Part shown: one piece after another, positions 1-7,269 of the stretch
Layout of the letters: every line of letters starts with the position of its first letter
Numbering within the stretch: position 1 is the stretch's first letter
Origin: an uncultured Sphingomonadaceae bacterium
GTDB taxonomy: Bacteria; Pseudomonadota; Alphaproteobacteria; Sphingomonadales; Sphingomonadaceae
Length of the DNA: 64,000 bases
Direction of reading: 5' to 3'
NCBI GenBank assembly: GCA_947501325.1
Contig: CANMVC010000001.1
Location: 1,240,001 to 1,304,000 of the forward strand
Program-made: the position numbers and the translations under genes
The notes under the pieces: model-generated
What the model was told of the DNA's origin: nothing
Database searches by the model: none
What the model saw: only the letters and a program-made list of their open reading frames with translations

Positions 1-240
1 ACCAACCAGGAAAAAGAATATCGCCATCAGACCGTCGTTGATCCACAAGGACAAAGGCTTGGCAATTTCCAAAGCGCCAAACTGAGCCACTACCGGGATA
101 TTTAAAAAAGCCAGATAATAAGGGCTAAACGCGCTGTTCACCGCAATCATGGCAAGCAGAGCGGCGACGAATAGCACAATGCCCGCGCTGGTTTCGCGGG
201 CAACGAATTCCATCAGCGCCGTGCGCATTTTTACAACCAT
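1..240 (-). CDS. nhaA: Na+/H+ antiporter NhaA, N-terminal part (cut by window edge)
   Basis: Only the first 80 codons are in the window; the gene runs leftwards off the edge. The translation begins MVVKMRTALMEF and contains the NhaA pattern of a short amphipathic helix, a first membrane segment rich in A, V and I, then the conserved stretch LWINDGLMAIFF. NhaA is an inner-membrane protein that exchanges protons for sodium and sets pH and salt tolerance, which fits a marine organism. The ATG at 238-240 is the first one available. The family assignment comes from the recognised motif; the rest of the protein cannot be checked. Confidence 0.85.
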   Translation of the reverse strand, partial: MVVKMRTALMEFVARETSAGIVLFVAALLAMIAVNSAFSPYYLAFLNIPVVAQFGALEIAKPLSLWINDGLMAIFFFLVG

Positions 241-313
241 GATATTGCTTTCGAAAGTGAGTTGATAAAGGGTATTGGTAGATCATTGTCCAAGAACAAT
301 GCAAACCCTATGA

Positions 314-357
314 CAAAAAAATGGGGCAGCAGCGGAAAGAGGGAAAGCTGCCACCCC
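314..357 (-). terminator. Rho-independent terminator after the DUF465 gene
   Basis: On the minus strand a GGGGTGGCAGC arm (347-357) pairs, with two mismatches, with GCTGCTGCCCC (323-333). It is followed by a run of seven T (314-320). It lies just past the stop codon of the DUF465 gene and before nhaA, so it separates the two transcripts. Confidence 0.6.
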
Positions 358-383
358 AGTTCGGGGGGTAAAGGGACTGTCGT

Positions 384-551
384 TTATGTCATTCGGCGTT
401 CAGGGCCGCGCCGAAGTCGGGTAATATGGTCTTTCAAATTCAGCCGCAGCCGTTTCATGTCCCGAAGCTGATCCTTATTGATCCGGGCTTCGGAAATTTG
501 TTTGTCGAGCATGCGATGTTTACGGACCAGACTGCTTAGATATTTTTTCAT
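384..551 (-). CDS. DUF465 / YdcH family small protein
   Basis: A 55-residue, highly charged, all-helical protein starting MKKYLSSLVRKHR. Alternating K/R/E/D residues and heptad-like L/I spacing are typical of the DUF465 (YdcH) family of short coiled-coil proteins common in alphaproteobacteria. The ATG at 549-551 is chosen because GGAGACAGAGAC stands just upstream as a ribosome binding site. A longer reading from 623 has no such signal and adds a non-conserved leader. The molecular function of the family is unknown. Confidence 0.75.
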   Translation of the reverse strand: MKKYLSSLVRKHRMLDKQISEARINKDQLRDMKRLRLNLKDHITRLRRGPERRMT

Positions 552-681
552 GTCTCTGTCTCCTTTTCTGTCATCTTTGCTTCGGTTGACCTTGATATTG
601 CAAAAGGTTGGTGATATTTCCAATCGAATGAAAATTGAATAATCAATAGATAGCGTCTATAATCAAAGAAGGTATCCCCCT

Positions 682-1605
682 ATGCCAACTCTCCGTCAGT
701 TCCAATATCTTGTCGCAGTCGCCGATCACCGGCATTTCGGCCGTGCGGCGCAGGCCGCTGGCGCCTCGCAGCCGACCTTGAGCCATCAATTACGGGCGCT
801 CGAAGCCCGGCTGGGCGTCACGTTGGTCGAGCGCCGGACCCACGGCGCGGAATTGTCCCCGATTGGCCGTGAAATCGCAGAGCGCGCCAGAAGCGTGCTT
901 GTTCAAGTGAAAGATATTCGCGATCTTGCCGAACGCGCAAGCGAAAGCCTCGCGGGAACATTGCGTTTTGGAGTATCGCCGACGCTCGGACCCTATTTAA
1001 TGCCGCCGGTTATCGCGGCCCTTCACCGGGCGCAGCCCGATCTGCGCTTCTACATGCGGGAGGGCATTCCCGACCTACAGGCCATGGAACTGGTCAAAGG
1101 CGCGATCGATATGTTGCTCGGCCCGTTGCCGATCGAAGGAGAAAATCTGACGATGGAACCTTTGTTTCGTGAACCTTTGATATTGGTCGCTCCCCCCGAT
1201 CATCCGCTGGCGACGCAGAAAAGAGTCACCAAGGCCGATCTTTACAATGCTCCCGTTCTCAGCCTGGATCGTCGGCACCATCTGCACCGGGATGTCGCCG
1301 AACAATGCCGCAAGCACGGCATGCATTTGTTGCAGGATTATGAGGGCACCAGTCTCGACAGCGTGCGCCAGATGGTTGCTTCCGGTCTGGGACTGGCGAT
1401 TCTACCAGCGCTTTATGTTCGGTCCGAATTATCTCATGGCGGTGACGTCGCGCAGCTTCAGATCGAAGATTGGTCGGCCTCACGCAGTATCGGTATCGCC
1501 TGGCGCACTGGCGCCGGTTTTGCTGACGAATATATGGCCGTTGCGCAGCGAATTGCTGATGAAGCCAAAATTTTGCTGAGCACCCCGATTAACCGGCAGC
1601 ACTAA
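682..1605 (+). CDS. LysR-family regulator, OxyR-like but without the peroxidatic cysteine
   Basis: A 307-residue LysR-type regulator with an N-terminal winged HTH (residues 1-60, RQFQYLVAV...QPTLSHQ) and a type 2 periplasmic-binding-like effector domain (about 90-300). The HTH, and the stretch TSLDSVRQMVASG...LPALYV, align with OxyR, the peroxide sensor. In OxyR two cysteines form the redox switch. Here the only cysteine is C209, which aligns with E. coli C208, while the C199 position is H200. A thiol switch of the classical kind is therefore not possible. It is translationally coupled to aat: the stop and the next start share one base (TAATG, 1603-1607). It may respond to another signal or act as a redox-independent homologue. 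Confidence 0.85.
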   Translation: MPTLRQFQYLVAVADHRHFGRAAQAAGASQPTLSHQLRALEARLGVTLVERRTHGAELSPIGREIAERARSVLVQVKDIRDLAERASESLAGTLRFGVSPTLGPYLMPPVIAALHRAQPDLRFYMREGIPDLQAMELVKGAIDMLLGPLPIEGENLTMEPLFREPLILVAPPDHPLATQKRVTKADLYNAPVLSLDRRHHLHRDVAEQCRKHGMHLLQDYEGTSLDSVRQMVASGLGLAILPALYVRSELSHGGDVAQLQIEDWSASRSIGIAWRTGAGFADEYMAVAQRIADEAKILLSTPINRQH

Positions 1606-2465
1606 TGGCGATTGAACTTGAACTGCTGTTGAAAGCTTATGCGTCGGGTATTTTTCCGATGGCCGATGCGCGTGATGATCCCGAAACATTTTGGGTCGAA
1701 CCGAAAACCCGCGCGATATTGCCGCTTGATGGCTTTCGCATGTCCCGCTCTCTGCGCAAGACCATCCGATCCGGTCGGTTCGAGGTAACGGCCGACACTG
1801 CTTTTGCGGACGTGATTGCCATTTGCGCGGAATCCGCGAGTGACCGGCGCGAAACCTGGATCAATCGGGATATTGAAGAGGCCTTTTGCCAGCTCCATGA
1901 TCTCGGCCATGCCCATAGCGTCGAATGCTGGTCGATAGATGATGCTGGCCAGAAAAAACTAGTTGGCGGGCTTTATGGCCTGGTCATTGGCGGCGCCTTT
2001 TGCGGGGAGAGCATGTTTTCGCGCGCGCGCGATGCGTCTAAAGTGGCGCTGGCATGGCTCGTGGCGCGGCTCATTGTCGGGCGGTTCGTGTTACTGGACT
2101 GTCAGTTCATGACCGATCATCTGGCTTCGCTTGGCGCCATTGAAATTAGTCAGGAAGAATATCTGGACCAGCTTCGCGCTGCCCAAGATTATCACTCGCC
2201 GGCATTCTCGGCAATGAGATCACCGATCGGGTCGGATGATTCTGTCGGCGGTGTTTCCGGAACCGGCCGAACCGGTTCGGGTGCTGGTTCTGCAACAGGT
2301 TCAACCGCGCGCGTTGGTGCGCCATCATTTGCGGCGCTGGATGTATTACTCGCCACATTGGGTGACGACGAAGACGGACGCGGTGCTGTCGGGTCAGCAG
2401 AATCAGCTGGTGGCGCTTCTTCGCCTGCAAAACTCATTGCGCAACTTTTAACCCAGACATCATAG
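1605..2465 (+). CDS. aat: Leucyl/phenylalanyl-tRNA--protein transferase
   Basis: A 286-residue Aat, the cytoplasmic enzyme that moves Leu or Phe from aminoacyl-tRNA to the N-terminus of proteins carrying basic N-terminal residues, marking them for ClpS/ClpAP (N-degron pathway). Family motifs are visible: GIFPMAD (15-21), FWVEPKTRAILPL (29-41), and GGLYGLVIGGAFCGESMFS (121-139). The core ends near residue 205. The rest (about 206-270) is a G/S/A-rich low-complexity tail, then a closing block AKLIAQLLTQTS. That tail lies over the 3' end of the DUF2155 gene on the other strand. E. coli Aat is about 234 residues, so this one is long because of the tail. Confidence 0.92.
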   Translation: MAIELELLLKAYASGIFPMADARDDPETFWVEPKTRAILPLDGFRMSRSLRKTIRSGRFEVTADTAFADVIAICAESASDRRETWINRDIEEAFCQLHDLGHAHSVECWSIDDAGQKKLVGGLYGLVIGGAFCGESMFSRARDASKVALAWLVARLIVGRFVLLDCQFMTDHLASLGAIEISQEEYLDQLRAAQDYHSPAFSAMRSPIGSDDSVGGVSGTGRTGSGAGSATGSTARVGAPSFAALDVLLATLGDDEDGRGAVGSAESAGGASSPAKLIAQLLTQTS

Positions 2466-2956
2466 ATCGGATGCTCCACCACGTTCAACGACGGTGATTC
2501 GCGAAATAGCCAGCCGGAGAAAACGGTCTGCCACTTATCGTCGCCTTGGCGCGTGGCCGGACGGGCGTTGACGAGCAGCTGCACAAAAGCGCCTTGCTCC
2601 GGTGTCAGTTCCCACGGGGCTGTTCGCTCACAGGCGCGCAGGCGGACGATAGCGCGGCCAACGCGAATGGACTGGCCGGGCTTGAGTTCCAGATCACGGG
2701 TCAAGCCATTGCGCTTGTTTAGAAAACCCAGGGTCGCAACACGCTCGGCCATTGGTGTGCCGATCTGCTCGCTAACCGGTTGCACCAGCTGTTCGTCATC
2801 GGTCGCCGAAAGTTCTGCCTTCTCTGCTGGTTGACCGGTATTTTCCTGATCCCCATCATCGCCGCCAAATAGCCCACAACCCGATAGCAGCAATGCGCCG
2901 GCAAATATTGGCCATAATCGTTGCTGACGGCGAGCAAGAAAATGGCGGGATGGCAT
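2192..2956 (-). CDS. DUF2155 domain lipoprotein
   Basis: A 254-residue predicted lipoprotein. The signal peptide ends in a lipobox LSGC with C27. The DUF2155 domain covers about residues 75-160 and includes LGFLNKRNGLTRDLELKPG and the FSGWLFRESPSLNVVEHP block. The tail is rich in P, S, E and V and probably disordered. The ATG at 2954-2956 is chosen because it overlaps the NDUFA12 stop codon (TGATG), which indicates translational coupling. The function of the domain is not known; it is common in alphaproteobacteria beside NDUFA12. The last 274 bp are antisense to the 3' end of aat, and both tails are low-complexity. Confidence 0.85.
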   Translation of the reverse strand: MPSRHFLARRQQRLWPIFAGALLLSGCGLFGGDDGDQENTGQPAEKAELSATDDEQLVQPVSEQIGTPMAERVATLGFLNKRNGLTRDLELKPGQSIRVGRAIVRLRACERTAPWELTPEQGAFVQLLVNARPATRQGDDKWQTVFSGWLFRESPSLNVVEHPIYDVWVKSCAMSFAGEEAPPADSADPTAPRPSSSSPNVASNTSSAANDGAPTRAVEPVAEPAPEPVRPVPETPPTESSDPIGDLIAENAGE

Positions 2957-3357
2957 CATTCGGCTTCGGCCGGATTCCACGGTTCATAGTCGCCAGTTGC
3001 ACTTGCCCGCTTCCCGCCAGCCTCAAGCGCGCCTGCTGGCCGATAGGCCTTGGCCGTGCCTGTCAAGTTGCCAGTGGGTTCAATTTCCCAAATACGCGGC
3101 TGCGGCAAATAGCTTTCGGGAATTTCGTCGAAGCTCTTGTGCAGCCAGCCATGCCATTCCGGGGTTACACGACTCGCATCATTCGCACCGGAATAGATGA
3201 CCCAGCGTTTGTCACCATCCTTGGCAAGGTTCTTGGTTTGGTAATAGACATTACCAAAGACATCCTCGCCAACCGATTTGCCCTTGAGCGAACTAAACAA
3301 CGAAGTGCCGATGGTTGCACCGTCCCACCACGTAAAGATTTTGCCTAATATTCCCAT
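2956..3357 (-). CDS. NADH:ubiquinone oxidoreductase subunit NDUFA12
   Basis: A 133-residue protein with the NDUFA12 (B17.2) family signatures: GNVYYQTK near residue 36, RRWVIYSG-like RWVIYSG near 51, and the PEWHGWLH motif near 67. It is an accessory subunit of respiratory complex I on the cytoplasmic side, kept in alphaproteobacteria and mitochondria and absent from E. coli. It heads a two-gene unit with the DUF2155 lipoprotein (one-base overlap of stop and start). The full family length is present. Confidence 0.93.
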   Translation of the reverse strand: MGILGKIFTWWDGATIGTSLFSSLKGKSVGEDVFGNVYYQTKNLAKDGDKRWVIYSGANDASRVTPEWHGWLHKSFDEIPESYLPQPRIWEIEPTGNLTGTAKAYRPAGALEAGGKRASATGDYEPWNPAEAE

Positions 3358-3395
3358 GCCTGTCCGCTTAGCGCCACGAGTGGGGGGTTCGCAAT

Positions 3396-3425
3396 TAAAA
3401 AATGCGCCGCGCTTAAGCGCGCGGC
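3396..3425 (-). terminator. Rho-independent terminator after the DUF192 gene
   Basis: On the minus strand GCCGCGCGC-TTAA-GCGCGGCGC is followed by ATTTTTTAA. The GC-rich stem with a TTAA loop and a T run lies 14 bases past the DUF192 stop codon, before the NDUFA12 start. Confidence 0.75.
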
Positions 3426-3438
3426 TTTCGGTCGATCG

Positions 3439-3957
3439 CTATTGCTGCCACTCGACTTTATCGCCTGATGTGATTCCCAGTTCAGCGGCGCGGCCGCCAG
3501 CCAGTTCCAGAACGGCTGATACAGGTTCACCTGATGCCACAGGATCAAGCGAATATGGAGTTGTATTAGCGGCAATCGATTCAATCGTTCCATCGCTGCG
3601 GACGAAGATAATATCGAGGGGAATGACTGTATTTTTCATCCAAAAGCTCGCCATACGCACTTCGGTAAAGGGGAATATCATACCTCGATCAGGGGCCAGC
3701 TCTGTGCGAAACATCAAACCACGCGCTTGCTCGGCAGGCGTTTTAGCCAGTTCAACTGTGAAGCGATGCAATTTGCCATTGGATGTGACCGTGAGTGGAA
3801 CTAGCCGCAAGCCCGCTTCGGAAAGCTTGTTTCCCTCTGTCGCCTGGGCTTGTGGTGCCTCGCTATCGGTATTGCCGGCCTGTGCATAGCAGCCGGTTAA
3901 TCCGGCACAGGATAGCAACAGGACCGGGTATGCGATATGTTTGAAAAACCTACTCAT
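3439..3957 (-). CDS. DUF192 family lipoprotein
   Basis: A 172-residue protein with a signal peptide and a lipobox LTGC (C23), so probably membrane-anchored in the periplasm. The DUF192 domain spans about residues 55-170, with RGLMFRTEL, the FPFTEVRMASFWMKNTVIPLDIIF core and a closing LAGGRAAELGI block. The biochemical role of DUF192 is unknown. It is downstream of the cold-shock gene on the same strand (18-base gap), so the two may be co-transcribed. A clear terminator follows. Confidence 0.85.
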   Translation of the reverse strand: MSRFFKHIAYPVLLLSCAGLTGCYAQAGNTDSEAPQAQATEGNKLSEAGLRLVPLTVTSNGKLHRFTVELAKTPAEQARGLMFRTELAPDRGMIFPFTEVRMASFWMKNTVIPLDIIFVRSDGTIESIAANTTPYSLDPVASGEPVSAVLELAGGRAAELGITSGDKVEWQQ

Positions 3958-3975
3958 ACCGGTATCGCGCGCAGC

Positions 3976-4599
3976 CTATTGGGATTCTGGCGCGGTGCTG
4001 ATCTGCACAGCCATATGGCCGCGATCACCATCGTCAATGCGGACTAGCACATGCTGCCCCGGCATGATTTCGGCAATACCGGCATTGCGCAGCGTCTCCA
4101 TATGGATAAAAATATCACCATCCATATTATTGGCGACGAGGAAACCATAGCCTTTGGCCCGGTTGAACCATTTGACCTCTGCCTCAATAAAGGCATCTGC
4201 ATTTTCGACCGTATGAAACGACTTGCGCCTTGCTTCAGGAGCGGGCTTGTGCACCAGCTGTTCGCAGTTGGTTTCATCAATATCGAGAATTTTCGTGGCC
4301 TGCAGGCCCTTCGCGGCATCCACATATTCACAGCGGACGAGAGCCATTTCCTGCAGATCACGCCTGCCAAGCGGTTCGAGTACGGTCCAATGCACCAATA
4401 TATCCTGGCCAGGCGCAAGATCATCGCCTTCATGCTGTTCGAGATCAGGAATGATAAAGCCAAAGCCACGATGAGAGTCGAACCATTTGACATGGCCGAC
4501 TGTTTGCAAAACGCGGGTTATCTGCGCTTCCCCATCAACAACTACATCACTGGCCGAACCGTCATCGGTTCCGGCGGGTTCTGCATATAAACTTGCCAC
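3976..4599 (-). CDS. Cold-shock protein with two CSD domains
   Basis: A 207-residue protein with two cold-shock domains, one at about residues 33-105 and one at about 140-203. Both keep the RNP1-type nucleic-acid binding motif ([13 protein letters not shown] in the first, [13 protein letters not shown] in the second). Double-CSD proteins of this length are typical of alphaproteobacteria and bind single-stranded RNA or DNA in the cytoplasm. The start is a GTG at 4597-4599, with GGAG seven bases upstream. The out-of-frame ATG just before it would not give this protein. Confidence 0.9.
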   Translation of the reverse strand: MASLYAEPAGTDDGSASDVVVDGEAQITRVLQTVGHVKWFDSHRGFGFIIPDLEQHEGDDLAPGQDILVHWTVLEPLGRRDLQEMALVRCEYVDAAKGLQATKILDIDETNCEQLVHKPAPEARRKSFHTVENADAFIEAEVKWFNRAKGYGFLVANNMDGDIFIHMETLRNAGIAEIMPGQHVLVRIDDGDRGHMAVQISTAPESQ

Positions 4600-4737
4600 A
4601 ATGCATCTCCGAACACTTTATCCGAATCATGGGTCCTGCAACCGTAAAGAATCGGTGAGTCGGTTTATAGCATATTAAAAGTAAACTGGCGATTCTTCTT
4701 GCGATCAAAGGAATTTAGCAGCCCCAATACACCGGGA

Positions 4738-5271
4738 TTACATCTCTGCATCAATCTCTTCACCGGGCTTGGCGAATACAAATCGGGATGCCATGTCAAA
4801 ATCATGCCCCGCTCTCAGGAAGGCTTGCAATTGTTTGCGGCATACATCCTGATCAGCCGGCTCTTGGGCGAAGGGCCCAATGGACTTTTTCCGCGCATAT
4901 GTGCGCGCCGCTTCCCATTTCTTCTCGTCGCTGAGGTCGAGCGCCTGGCGGTCATCGCCCTCCGCAATACCGGCCTGATATAGCGCCTGGGTCACGCGCC
5001 GTTTGCCATAACCTTTGTTTATCAATGCCGCCGCGCGATTTTTGGCAAATAGCGCATCGTCAATATAACCGAGCTCGGCAAAGCGTTCGACCATCTTTTC
5101 CACATCTGCGGGCTGGTCTTCAGACCAGTCACGCTCGCGTAATTTACGGAAAAGATAGGATTTTAGCTTGTGCCGCGTCGTAGCGTAGCGGCTGACATAG
5201 CGTAAAGCGAGCTCTTGCAGGCTGTTTTCATCCAACGGTCTACCGCTATTTTTCAACGCTTCGCCTCTCAT
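4738..5271 (-). CDS. recX: Regulatory protein RecX
   Basis: RecX binds RecA filaments and limits their extension. The three-helix repeat pattern of the family is visible: ALRYVSRYATTRHKLKSYL near the N-terminus, RFAELGYIDDALFAKNRA in the middle, and GYGKRRVTQALYQAGI after it. The ATG at 5269-5271 is chosen; an in-frame GTG at 5296-5298 would add nine residues. recA is not in the window. The gene is divergent from the acyl-AMP ligase. Confidence 0.88.
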   Translation of the reverse strand: MRGEALKNSGRPLDENSLQELALRYVSRYATTRHKLKSYLFRKLRERDWSEDQPADVEKMVERFAELGYIDDALFAKNRAAALINKGYGKRRVTQALYQAGIAEGDDRQALDLSDEKKWEAARTYARKKSIGPFAQEPADQDVCRKQLQAFLRAGHDFDMASRFVFAKPGEEIDAEM

Positions 5272-5442
5272 TGAGAACCACTGCCCTTTTTGTGCCACAG
5301 TAGAGCCGAAATTTAAACGCCAGTTGCAATCATTAAAGCTAGTTTAGGGTTAAGACAGCCGAATATTTCTCAAAATTTGGCTGAATATCTGGGAAAAAGA
5401 CGATTTGTAAGAAGGCTGGACCTTCTGGAAAATGGATTTTGT

Positions 5443-7173
5443 ATGACTGAGCTTACACCAACCCCCACCGCAGATGTTCTTCCACGCCGTTTCGCTGACT
5501 TTGAAACAGTCGGTGAAGCGCTGGATTATGCAGCAAAGGGCCAAAGGGGATTTAATTTTTACGATGCGCGTGCCTCGCTGGCGCGAGTATATCCTTTTGC
5601 TGAGTTACAGGTCGATGCGATGGCGACAGCACGGCGCCTGATTGGTTTTGGCATTAAGCCCGGTGATCGCGTTGCGCTAATTGCCGATACCGAACCAAGA
5701 TTCTGCGCCTTGTTTTTCGGCGCCATATACGCTGGCGCATTGCCGGTTCCGTTACCATTGCCAACATCCTTTGGTGGCAAGGAAAGCTACATTGATCAGA
5801 TCGGTGTTCAGCTTGATAGCTGTGACCCGGCGATATTGCTGTATCCCGACGAGATAGAGGAACTCGCCGCCGCTGCTGGCCAGTCGCGCGAGATTCCGGT
5901 TTTCGGCTGGGACAAGTTTGCCGAAAGGGATGTTCCGGATTGTGACTTGCCGCAGGCCAAGAGCAGTGACCTTGCCTATCTGCAATATTCCAGCGGATCG
6001 ACACGCTTCCCCCATGGTGTGGCCGTGACCCACAAGGCATTGCTGCACAATGTCGGATCACATTCTCATGGCATGAATGTCAGCGAAGAAGATCGCTGCG
6101 TGTCCTGGTTGCCCTTTTATCATGATATGGGTTTGGTCGGATGTTTCATCTCGATGGTCTGCAATCAGGTCTCGACCGACTATCTGAAAACCTCTGATTT
6201 TGCCCGTCGGCCACTTTCATGGCTCGACCTGATCTCCCGCAACCCCGGCACATCCTGCAGCTTCTCGCCAACCTTCGGCTATGAGATATGCGCGCGCCGG
6301 ATCGGCAGCCAGTCCAATGTTGCTGAACGCTTTGACCTGTCGCGCTGGCGTCTTGCCGGTAATGGCGCCGACATGATCCGCCCCGATGTGATGCAGCGCT
6401 TTACCGATGCCTTTGCGCCGGCAAAATTCGACGCCAAGGCTTTTCTGCCGAGCTATGGTCTCGCCGAGGCCACTTTGGCTGTAACCATCATGCCGCCAGG
6501 CGAAGGCATGGAAGTGGAACTGGTCGAAGAAACCGAACTCGCCGGAGAAAAACAGGCAGATGGCAGTCGCCCCAAACGCTATCGGGCCATTGTTAATTGC
6601 GGTAAGCCGGTACGGGATACCTTGCTGGAAATTCGGGAAGAAGACGGCAGTATCCTGCCAGAAAAAACCGTCGGCAAAGTGTGGATGCAGAGCCCATCTG
6701 TCATGGAAGGCTATTATCGCGATCAGGAAGCAACCGATGCCTGTCTTGTTGATGGATGGCTCGACACCGGAGACATGGGATATCTGTCTGATGGCTATCT
6801 GTATATCGTTGGCCGCGCCAAGGATATGATCATCATTAACGGCAAAAACCACTGGCCCCAGGATATTGAATGGGCGGTGGAACAATTGCCCGGATTCAAG
6901 GCTGGCGACATTGCCGCTTTTGCGATTACCACTCCAGGCGGCGATGAAACACCTGCCGTTTTGGTGCAGTGCCGCACGTCCGATGAAATCGAGAGATTGC
7001 GCCTGCGCGACGAGATACGTGAAAAAGTCCGCGCAATTACCGGTATGAACTGTGTGATCGAACTGGTCCCACCGCGAACATTGCCACGCACCAGTTCGGG
7101 CAAGCTCAGCCGGGCCAAGGCGCGCAACCTTTATCTGTCCGGCGACATTCAGCCGTATGCCGTTGCTGCTTAA
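5443..7173 (+). CDS. Fatty acyl-AMP ligase (FAAL-type adenylating enzyme)
   Basis: A 577-residue member of the ANL superfamily, FAAL branch. It activates fatty acids with ATP to acyl-adenylates. Motifs in order: YLQYSSGSTRFP (ATP loop), WLPFYHDMGLVG (FAAL-typical), LPSYGLAEATLAV, DGWLDTGDMGYL, GRAKDMIIINGKNHWPQDIE, and the C-terminal SSGKLSRAK lysine motif. FAALs usually hand the acyl group to a carrier protein of a polyketide or lipopeptide line, but no carrier, PKS or NRPS gene lies nearby, so the acceptor is unknown. The ATG at 5443 (MTELTPTPT) is preferred over an upstream in-frame TTG at 5377. Confidence 0.88.
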   Translation: MTELTPTPTADVLPRRFADFETVGEALDYAAKGQRGFNFYDARASLARVYPFAELQVDAMATARRLIGFGIKPGDRVALIADTEPRFCALFFGAIYAGALPVPLPLPTSFGGKESYIDQIGVQLDSCDPAILLYPDEIEELAAAAGQSREIPVFGWDKFAERDVPDCDLPQAKSSDLAYLQYSSGSTRFPHGVAVTHKALLHNVGSHSHGMNVSEEDRCVSWLPFYHDMGLVGCFISMVCNQVSTDYLKTSDFARRPLSWLDLISRNPGTSCSFSPTFGYEICARRIGSQSNVAERFDLSRWRLAGNGADMIRPDVMQRFTDAFAPAKFDAKAFLPSYGLAEATLAVTIMPPGEGMEVELVEETELAGEKQADGSRPKRYRAIVNCGKPVRDTLLEIREEDGSILPEKTVGKVWMQSPSVMEGYYRDQEATDACLVDGWLDTGDMGYLSDGYLYIVGRAKDMIIINGKNHWPQDIEWAVEQLPGFKAGDIAAFAITTPGGDETPAVLVQCRTSDEIERLRLRDEIREKVRAITGMNCVIELVPPRTLPRTSSGKLSRAKARNLYLSGDIQPYAVAA

Positions 7174-7269
7174 AATCAATAACTAAAGACGTTAATTTCG
7201 ATTAACCATGAATCGAAAAAACAAGGAGATGCTTACCTTTCGATAAGGTTTTCCGCGTAAGCGCAAACC

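Noticed and set aside
6217-7179. Open frame of 320 codons antisense to the acyl-AMP ligase
   Set aside because: It lies entirely over a well-recognised gene, shows no domain and follows from codon bias in GC-rich DNA.
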